Below are positions 56,178 through 64,000 of a DNA stretch of 64,000 nt, piece after piece. The DNA comes from Lactuca virosa. Lineage: Eukaryota > Streptophyta > Magnoliopsida > Asterales > Asteraceae. Where the stretch lies: positions 364,814,783 through 364,878,782 of the forward strand of contig CAKMRJ010000001.1 of assembly GCA_928212115.1 (NCBI GenBank). The letters are read 5' to 3'. The position numbers were made by a program, and so were the translations under genes. Every line of letters starts with the position of its first letter. Within the stretch, counting starts at the first letter, position 1. A model generated the notes under the pieces. That model was not told the DNA's origin. It searched no databases and saw nothing but the letters and a program-made list of their open reading frames with translations.

Positions 56178-56952
56178 TGTTGGATAAGGTGTCTAAGTCC
56201 ATAACTATTTCTGGTATGTACTTGACCCGACCCGGCATGGTCCATTTGGGTTGCATGGCACCATGCAATTGGATAAACTAAAATGAGAGAAATAACACTT
56301 ATGGTTTATTAATATATTATAAGTTCTAATATATTAATAATATTATTTAATTAGTTTGATCAAGAATTTATTTAGAATTAATTAAGTGATCAAAAGATAA
56401 CTAATTAAATATATGCGTAGATTATGTAAATCTTCCATATCTTATATAGTGGGCTAAGAGGCTCCATGGATTATCAAGTTGGGTTCCACCCATAGGATGC
56501 TCCATGGATGCTCCATGGGAGTTACAAACCCATGGGTCATGGAAATGAAGAGTCATGACACATTAGGGTTTACATGGTGTAACCCTAGATGTGTCAACAC
56601 TATATAAGAAACCCATTCTCCACCAAAATTGGCTACACATAAGAAACAAGAGGGCTAGAGCCGATTTTGCAAGTGTAAGATTCTCCCAAAGTTTACTCCT
56701 TTGCATTTGGTGTTGTGTGAAGCATTTGAGGCATCACACTTGGGGTGCTAGGCTCACAAGGTTTCAAGGATCATAATCAACAACAAGGTAAGTTATTCTA
56801 TCTTTCATTCAAGTTAAAAATGTTCCCCATGTATGCTAGATAGGAATATAACCTTGGAATTCAACTTTGCATGATTATTAGACAAACATAGATCCAAGGT
56901 TATTAGGGTTGCATGTACACTTAGGAAGTGTTAGAATGCTCAAAACCCATCA
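56178..56952 (+). repeat. 5' LTR of copia element 2 (775 bp)
   Basis: Nearly identical to 63225-63995. TATATAAG at 56601-56608. Confidence 0.95.
56601..56608 (+). promoter_or_regulatory. TATA box of the copia 2 LTR
   Basis: TATATAAG after GTCAACAC; repeated at 63644-63651 in the 3' LTR. Confidence 0.68.
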
Positions 56953-56953
56953 G

Positions 56954-56965
56954 TGGTATCAGAGC
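56954..56965 (+). promoter_or_regulatory. Primer binding site, initiator Met tRNA type (copia 2)
   Basis: TGGTATCAGAGC just after the 5' LTR. Confidence 0.9.
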
Positions 56966-57880
56966 CTAGGTTTGTTTGTTGTTTTTTTGTGTGCAAACAG
57001 CTTGAAAAAAAAATCGTTTTCTGTTTTCTGCTCGTATGAAAGTTTGCACATTTGTTGCTGGAAATGGACTAGAAACATTACCCTAAACTATTTTGATGTT
57101 TTAAAGCTTGTTTTAGATGGTGTAATGTTTATGCTAATCCATTTACAATGGCAATTATTAAAATTACAAGTTTTTTTTAAGTGTAATTTTTTGATTCTTG
57201 AAAGTGTTCATATTCATGTTCTTGAACTTATGAAGATTAGATGATCATATGAATTGTTTGTAACCTTCATGGTAGTTTAATTCATGATCATAATGTGTTT
57301 TAATGGAGTCCATAACTTGTTCTCAAGTTATGGAAAACCAAAAGTCTCACTTTTATTAAAGCCATTAAAGAACACAAGAGTTATAAAAATGAAGAGTCTT
57401 CATTTTTATTACTCAATTAATTCATAAGTTATAAGAAATGAAAAGTTTTGGAAGTTTACAAAACTTGCCCTCAAGTTTTGGAACATGTAAAGTCTTGATT
57501 AAAACTTTAGTTCCAACCCTTAGAATTTTAAAAGTTAAAATTCAACCCTTATACTTTATAATATTATAAGTTACTAATATATATGTATAACGTCAAGTCG
57601 TCTTACCGCTAGTACGCCTCATTCACGAAGCCGGTCTATAAGGGGGTATAAGGTTGTTGCCTATAAAATGGCAACTTAATGGGTGTCCACTCTCACCCAC
57701 CGCTTCGTTGATCGGTGGAGGGTCGTTAGCCGAACGGGTAAGACAAGGACTTATAAATTCTCATTAAAAGTATGATGAATATTATAAAGTAACTAAATGC
57801 TTTTATTAAATTCCCAATCTTAGTTACTTTAGGAAAATGTGAATAAGGTGCTAATCCATGAAATTACACTTTACACTTTG

Positions 57881-57934
57881 TTTAAGTCGTTGGTGGAGCG
57901 TGTGTGGTTAACCGGCACACTAACTTGGACTTAA
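57881..57934 (+). repeat. Copia leader hairpin L3
   Basis: Outer stem TTTAAGTC with GGACTTAA, inner TTGGTG with CACTAA. Apical GGAGCGTGTGTGGTTAACCG. Confidence 0.85.
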
Positions 57935-57959
57935 CAAGGTAGGTAAAGGGTGACTTAAG

Positions 57960-58019
57960 GTTTACCATAGCATCGATGGAGCGTGTGTGGTTTACCGGCA
58001 CATCGATTGAGTGATAAAC
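57960..58019 (+). repeat. Copia leader hairpin L4
   Basis: Outer GTTTACCATAGCATCGATG with CATCGATTGAGTGATAAAC. Apical GGAGCGTGTGTGGTTTACCG. Confidence 0.88.
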
Positions 58020-58383
58020 TTGAGGGTACCAAGTGATTTGCATGGTTACTTCACACCTCGTTTTGTGATCCTCGGTATCCCAGTCACAAAACTTGGAGGG
58101 CACACTCGAGATTGAAACATGCCTTTGAAAAGTTCATTGAATCTCAAAAGAATCTAGGAATTTCTAAGAACCAATTAAAAACCTAATATTTATATTTCGT
58201 TTTTCATGGTGGAAATTGGTGAATCGTCATTCACCTACCTTTCAAATATGTTATAGCTTGGATTACGGCATACCTCTTCTAAGTTATAATATGTTGTGAT
58301 TGGATCCTAGCCTTAATATTACATTTGGGTGTTTTATTAAGGAATATCTTAATATCTAAACTAATCTTGTTCTCTTCTTTCAG

Positions 58384-59286
58384 ATGTCTTCAAACAATGC
58401 TGCTTCTGGCTCTAATCCTAATGGCTCCTTTACCCTTATGAACTTGTGTGGGAAAGTCACTTTTGATGGATCCAACTTCAATGAATGGATCAGAAACATC
58501 AGGATGATTACCCGCTACGAGGACAAAGAATATGTCCTTGACAAGGAGCTTAAGGAGATTGATGAGACCACTGCAACTCCCGAGGAGATCGCTGACTTCC
58601 GGGCACATGAAAGGGATGCTACAAAAGTGGCATGCATCATGTTGGCCACCATGACAACGGAACTCCAAAAGTCCTATGAGGACTTCTACCCTTTTGAAAT
58701 GCACCAAGATCTGATGGAAAGATACCATCAAAGTGCACGACAAGAGAGGTATGAAATCATATGCTCTATCATAACAACCATGATGAAGGACGGGGAATCC
58801 GTCATGAGCCACATGCAGAAAATGCAAAGGTATGTGGATCGGTTGCTGAAGCTTAATGTGAACTTCCCTGAGGAGCTTGCAATAGATATCATTTTGCACT
58901 CCTTACCATCGTGCTATGATCAATTCCTCATGACATATCACATGAATAAGGAAGAGGTCACACTCAGCAAACTTCAGGGACTCCTCAAGACCGCAGAAAC
59001 AGGTCTTAAGGGTAAGTCGGTTGTTAACACTCCTACTCCAACTCCGCCCCGGTTTTGGCAATCGGGAAAGGTAGAGGGAAGAAGAGGAAGAGTTCTTATA
59101 AGGGTACCAAGGCTAGGACCCTTGATGGCTCTTCTTCAAGTGGAACCAAGAAAGGTTTTGTCACTCCTTCTTCTGACCCTAAAGAGGCTGAATGCTTCTA
59201 TTGCCATGAAAAGTCACATTGGAAGCGAAACTGCCCAAAGTACCAGCAAGATGTGAAGGATGGGAAGTTAAACCCAACCATGCAGG
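58384..59286 (+). pseudogene. gag: Copia Gag with CCHC zinc knuckle, frameshifted (element 2)
   Basis: MSSNNAASGSNPNG opens the frame. Then VTFDGSNFNEWIRNIRMITRYEDKEYVLDKELKEID, KVACIMLATMTTELQKSYED, MQKMQRYVDRLLKLNVNF and LSKLQGLLKTAETGLKG. A frameshift near 59055 moves to the frame with a basic GKGRGKKRKSS segment and the knuckle CFYCHEKSHWKRNC (CX2CX4HX4C). A second shift leads into protease. About 300 residues in all, usual for copia Gag. Confidence 0.9.
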
Positions 59287-59990
59287 TATTTACACTATCT
59301 TATCTAATAACTCACCCCATTCTAACTCTTGGGTCCTTGATACCGGTTGTGGTATTCATATTTGTTCTGATTTGCAGGGACTAAGAAGAAGTGAGAATGT
59401 GGAGCATGGAAGAATAAACTTAATCATGGGGAATAGGAAAGCTTTACCTGTCACCAAGATTGGAGTTTATACTTTATCGCTAAGTAGTGGGTTTAGTTTA
59501 GATTTGAATAAATGTTGTTATTCGCCAGAAATGGCAAGAAATATTATTTCCTTTCATGTATTGTATAAACAAGGTTTCACCTTTTCATTTGATAATGAAG
59601 TTGGTTCGATTAATGCTTTCTTTAATAATGTTCTTTATTTTAAAGCATTACCTTGTGATGGTGTGTATGAAACTGTATCTGTGGTTGATAACTTAGGAAA
59701 TAATGTATTGTGTATTGATTCTGTTAATGATAATAACTTGGATAAAGCATCATTATGGCATTGTCGTCTTGGACATATAAGCAAGAAACGCATAGGCCAA
59801 CTCCAAAAGGATGGAGTATTGGAGTCATTTGACCTAAAGTCAGATGATAGTTGCGAATCATGCTTACTTGGAAAAATACAAAGTCACCCTTCACAGGTTC
59901 TTGTGAGAGGGGTGAAGGTTTGTTGGATCTTATACACACGGATGTGTGTGGGCCCTTCAAACATGCCACAAGGGATGCTAATCGTTATTA
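59287..59990 (+). pseudogene. pol: Copia protease and integrase zinc finger (element 2)
   Basis: SWVLDTGCGIHIC, with the catalytic Asp-Thr-Gly at 59339-59347, then RINLIMGNRKALPV and NIISFHVLYKQGFTF. The pre-integrase finger reads LWHCRLGHISKKRI...SDDSCESCLLGK (HHCC). After it a frameshift puts the first integrase Asp region (LLDLIHTDVCGPF) in another frame. Confidence 0.87.
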
Positions 59991-60850
59991 TTGACTTTTA
60001 CTGATGATTACAGTAGATATGGATATGTCTACTTAATCAAGCATAAGTCAGAGACTTTTGAGAGGTTTAAAGAGTTTAAACAGGAAGTCGAGAATCAATT
60101 GGGCAGGAACATTAAGATGCTTCGATCCGATCGAGGTGGTGAGTATCTTAGTTCAGAGTTCCTCGACTATCTTAGGGAATGTGGGATTGTCTCACAATTG
60201 ACACCTCCCAGGACACCGCAGTTGAATGGTGTAGCTGAGAGGCGTAATCGAACCTTGTTGGATATGGTTCGTTCCATGATGAGTCGAGCTTCGCTACCAA
60301 TCTCATTTTGGGGTATGCCTTAGAGACTGCCGCCCATATCCTTAATCTAGTTCCCACAAAGAAAGTTGCCAAAACTCCTCATGAGATGTGGACTGGTAAA
60401 GTACCCAAACTAAACCACATTAAGATTTGGGGTTGCGAGGCTTTCGTGAGACGCGAGACTCATGATAAGCTCGAACCTCGAAGTGAGAGGTGTATTTTCA
60501 TCGGCTACCCACAGAAATCCTTTGGTTACCTCTTCTACAGACCTAGTGAGAATGTGGTCTTTGTAGCTAGAAGGGCTTTCTTTCGAGAGAGAGAGTTCAT
60601 AAGCCAAGGAGACAGTGGAGGCAAGTTGACCTTGAAGAAATTCAAGAGTCAAGTGGTGAAGGAACTTCAAACCCTAGCACTCAACTTGAGGAGGAAACTC
60701 CTGTTGAGCCAATTGACAAGTCTGTACCTCTGAGGCGTTCCACAAGGGTTAGGAATGCACCTGAGCATTACTATGGATTCCATATTACTGCGGAAGGTGA
60801 TACACTTATCAGTGATGAGACACTGATAGGTCTGGATGAACCTAACAGTT
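59991..60850 (+). pseudogene. pol: Copia integrase core and C-terminus (element 2)
   Basis: TFTDDYSRYGYVYLIKHKSE, MLRSDRGGEYLSSEF (second Asp), LNGVAERRNRTLLDMVRS (Glu). A frameshift at 60309-60322 in TGGGGTATGCCTTA is shared with copia 1. The continuation GYALETAAHILNLVPTKKVAKTPHEMWTGK, CIFIGYPQKSFGYLFYRPSENVVFVARR leads to a further shift at about 60630 and the linker to RT. Confidence 0.9.
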
Positions 60851-60852
60851 AC

Positions 60853-62397
60853 GTGGAAGCCATGGCAGGCCCTGAGTCAGCCAAGTGGAAAGAGGCAATG
60901 GACAGCGAGATACAGTCCATGTATGACAATCAAGTTTGGAACTTGGTTGAGAATGTACCAGGTCGTAAGACTATAGGGTGCAAATGGATCTTCAAGAAGA
61001 AGACCGACATGGATGGTAATGTACACACTTATAAGGCACGACTGGTTGCAAAGGGTTTCTCACAAACTCCGGAGTTGATTATGATGAGACCTTTTCTCCA
61101 GTGGCCAAGATTAAGTCTATTAGGGTTCTGTTAGCCATAGCTGCATTTCATGACTATGAAATATGGCAAATGGATGTCAAAACCGCTTTCCTTAATGGAA
61201 AGTTGGCTGAGGATGTTTACATGAGTCAGCCAGAGGGTTTTGTCAATACAGAGTACCCTAATAGTGTGTAAGCTTGAGAAATCCATTTATGGGTTAAAGC
61301 AAGCACCTCGCAGATAGAATCTTTGCTTTGATGAGAAAGTCAAAGAATTTGGCTTTTCTAGGAGTGAAGGTGAATCTTGTGTATATGTCAAGGCTAGTGG
61401 GAGTATAGTTAGCTTTTTGGTATTGTATGTGGATGACATACTACTCATAGGAAATGACATCCCAACTCTGCAGGAAGTTAAGTCCTGGCTTGGAAGTGTT
61501 TCTCTATGAAGGACCTAGGAGAAGCTGCCTATATTCTAGGGATAAGGATCTTGAGAGACCGGAGTAAAAGACTAATTGGACTTAGTCAGAGTACCTACTT
61601 GGATAAGGTGCTGAAGAGATTCGGCATGCAGGACTCCAAGAAAGGAGAGTTACCCATCCAGACAAAGCCCTAGTACTGAGGCTGAGATAGCAGAAATGAG
61701 TCGAATACCTTATGCTTCGGCTGTAGGATCGATCATGTATGCTATGACGTGTACTCGACCTGATGTAGCCTTTGCTTTGAGCATGGTTAGCAGGTATCAG
61801 GGGAACCCTGGCAAGGCACACTGGACTGCGGTAAAGAATATCCTCAAGTACCTACGGAGGACTAAGGACTGGGTCCTTACCCTCGGTGGGAGTGAAGACT
61901 TGAGAGTTGTAGGGTATAGTGATGCTAGCTTTCAGACTGATAGGGATAATTTCCGCTCTCAGTCAGGTTGGGTCTTTACCTTAAATGGAGGAGCAATTTC
62001 TTGGAAGAGTTCCAAGCAAGAGACAGTGGCTGATTCAACTTGCGAATCAGAGTATATAGCAGCTAGCGAGGCAGCAAAGGAGGCGATATGGCTGAAGAAC
62101 TTCATTGGAGACCTTGGAGTTGTACCAGCTATTAAAGAGCCAATGGAAATTTTCTGTGATAGTGAAAGTGCAGTTGCCTTAGCCAAGGAACCAAGGGATC
62201 ACGGGAGATCCAGATACATCGACAGAAAATACCATTTCATCAGACATCGAATAGAAGAAGGACTCCTCGTGGCAAAGAGGGTATCATCGGATGAGAATCC
62301 AGCAGATCCCCTCACGAAGGGACTGACTCGGGTTAAGCATCTCCAGCATGCTCGGAGCATAGGGCTAAGGATGATATTAGATTTAGTAGTTAGATAA
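60853..62397 (+). pseudogene. pol: Copia reverse transcriptase and RNase H (element 2)
   Basis: RT begins KWKEAMDSEIQSMYDNQVWNLVENV and shifts frame at about 61068 (QTP.. to DYDETFSPVA). QMDVKTAFLNGKLAEDVYM and SIYGLKQAPRR follow, broken by stops near 61270 and 61315, then catalytic YVDDILLIGND at about 61425-61458. RNase H from 61696 is intact to 62397: RIPYASAVGSIMYAMTCTRPD, YSDASFQTDRDNFRSQSGW, DSTCESEYIAASEAAKEA, IFCDSESAVALAKEP, NPADPLTKGL. Confidence 0.92.
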
Positions 62398-63224
62398 CCT
62401 TGAAATTTGTAAGTGTAATTGACATTAGATGATGAATAAAAGGTGTTTTTATTTATGAGTAAAGTGTTGCTATCTCTTGTCGATCGTTTACTATATTTCT
62501 TTTGCATGTTTTGACTTCCAGAATAATTATGTTTGGTATATCATATTATTCGAACTCCACAGTCGGTCATATGTCGGAAGTAGGTATGAATCAAGACTGT
62601 CATGATTGGTTGCGAGGTCTAAGTTGTTGGACATGGCTACAACACTCATGAGTGCTCATAAGTTCTGAGCATTGGACTCAACCCACGCTCACTGGAATCA
62701 CTTCATGGAATTTATCTCGAGTGATCGTGAGACGGTAATATCATATAAGTCTTCAAACCTAGAGATATGATTTGTTACTTATGAGTTGGTTATGCATTGA
62801 TTGTACGTAACGCATTGGTAACTCGATGTTATAAAACGTGCTTTTGTGTATAATTCAATGAGTGTAGAACAAACATATGAGTCGAAGTTTATCTGGTCCT
62901 TCTTGGATTAGAAGCTGATATCTGGGCCCCTCGATGATTTTGTTTTGACCTATGTACCGGGCCCGGTCAGAACTAAGTTGATGTGTTCAATTAAGTTCTT
63001 TGTCAAACAAAATCGGAAATCGGGAAACAAACTGCTGGACAATAAGTAAGAACATTGTTCCATGTATTTGTCCGGATGATATCTAGAACAGAGGATTATA
63101 TGATCACTTATCTTAAATGGCGTATCATCATCTTCTCAGTTCCGAGAGACCTTGAAGAGCTACGATTGCCGATCGGTTCCTGAAGTATTGCTGTTATAGT
63201 TATTAGACTTATCCAAGTGGAGAC
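62398..63224 (+). other. Non-coding tail of copia 2 between RNase H and the 3' LTR
   Basis: Similar to 51606-52472. CCAAGTGGAGAC at the LTR junction is the polypurine tract. Confidence 0.75.
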
Positions 63225-63995
63225 TGTTGGATAAGGTGTCTAAGTCCATAACTATTTCTGGTATGTACTTGACCCGACCCGGCATGGTCCATTTGGGTTG
63301 CATGGCACCATGCAATTGGATAAACTAAAATGAGAGAAATAACACTTATGGTTTTATTAATATATTATAAGTTCTAATATATTAATAATATTATTTAATT
63401 AGTTTGATCAAGAATTATTTAGAATTAATTAAGTGATCAAAAGATAACTAATTAAATATGGGTAGATTATGTAAATCTTCCATATCTATATAGTGGGCTA
63501 AGAGGCTCCATGGATTATCAAGTTGGGTTCCACCCATAGGATGCTCCATGGATGCTCCATGGGAGTTACAACCCATGGGTCATGGAAATGAAGAGTCATG
63601 ACACATTAGGGTTTACATGGTGTAACCCTAGATGTGTCAACACTATATAAGAAACCCATTCTCCACCAAAATTGGCTACACATAAGAAACAAGAGGGGCT
63701 AGAGCCGATTTTGCAAGTGTAAGATTCTCCCAAAGTTTACTCCTTTGCATTTGGTGTTGTGTGAAGCATTTGAGGCATCACACTTGGGGTGCTAGGCTCA
63801 CAAGGTTTCAAGGATCATAATCAACAACAAGGAAGTTATTCTATCTTTCATTCAAGTTAAAAATGTTCCCCATGTATGCTAGATAGGAATATAACCTTGG
63901 AATTCAACTTTGCATGATTATTAGACAAACATAGATCCAAGGTTATTAGGGTTGCATGTACACTTAGGAAGTGTTAGAATGCTCAAAACCCATCA
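63225..63995 (+). repeat. 3' LTR of copia element 2 (771 bp)
   Basis: Matches the 5' LTR with a few single-base indels. Followed by only five bases of flank. Confidence 0.95.
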
Positions 63996-64000
63996 CAGCA

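Larger units (their letters stand above)
56966..58383 (+). other. Untranslated leader of copia element 2
   Basis: 1.4 kb with no recognisable coding sequence. Its second half carries the blocks shared with the copia 1 leader, and hairpins L3 and L4. Gag starts right after TTTCAG at 58384. Confidence 0.8.
56178..63995 (+). mobile_element. Ty1/copia element 2, 7.8 kb
   Basis: LTRs TGTTGGATAAGG...AAAACCCATCA at 56178-56952 and 63225-63995. Initiator-Met primer site, gag, knuckle, protease, integrase, RT and RNase H in copia order, with frameshifts. The five bases outside each LTR (CACAC, CAGCA) do not match. The right flank is only five bases long in this window. Confidence 0.92.

Overview
The window is nuclear DNA of a flowering plant: intron-containing gene, AT-rich intergenic sequence, and layers of LTR retrotransposons with 5-bp target-site duplications (TSDs). 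The long TGTAACRYCCC...GGGRTGTTACA-type LTRs and their motifs look like Asteraceae, and most like lettuce (Lactuca); that placement is an inference from memory of such repeats, not a database match.

Layout. 61-1184: the 3' six exons of a protein phosphatase 4 regulatory subunit 2 (PP4R2) gene, the only host gene seen. 1185-6360: intergenic DNA with a Harbinger-type MITE (3746-4372) and three inverted-repeat elements bordered by TA microsatellites (4536-6250). 6361-16593: stacked LTRs. LTR A (minus) contains LTR B (plus, 7819-11894), which contains solo LTR C (minus, 8890-11179); solo LTR D (13395-16456) sits in another LTR fragment. 16594-41030: LTR E (minus) split by a 23-kb Athila-like Ty3/gypsy element (17129-40265, minus). 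That element's third (env-position) ORF is in turn split by a 10.2-kb gag-only LTR element (20663-30869, plus). 41165-42766: tail of a gypsy pol and its 3' LTR. 42767-55497: Ty1/copia element 1, carrying solo LTR G inside pol (47338-50910) and solo LTR F inside its 3' LTR (52775-54941). 55498-56165: gypsy integrase fragment (minus). 56178-63995: related Ty1/copia element 2, which runs almost to the window edge.

Coding capacity of every element is broken by stops, frameshifts or deletion, so nothing here looks autonomous. The notable content is non-coding. (1) Five LTR families each carry their own CpG-containing short palindrome, clustered just upstream of a TATA-like box and again 360-750 bp downstream. 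(2) The gag-only element and a related solo LTR carry a family of about 130-nt hairpins with a nearly invariant 20-nt loop and stems that differ between copies yet still pair. (3) Four LTRs have a slot between two conserved blocks filled with unrelated short tandem units. (4) The two copia leaders carry hairpins that co-vary in the same way.

All alignments and pairings were made by eye. Boundaries given with matching TSDs are firm; those described as approximate are not.
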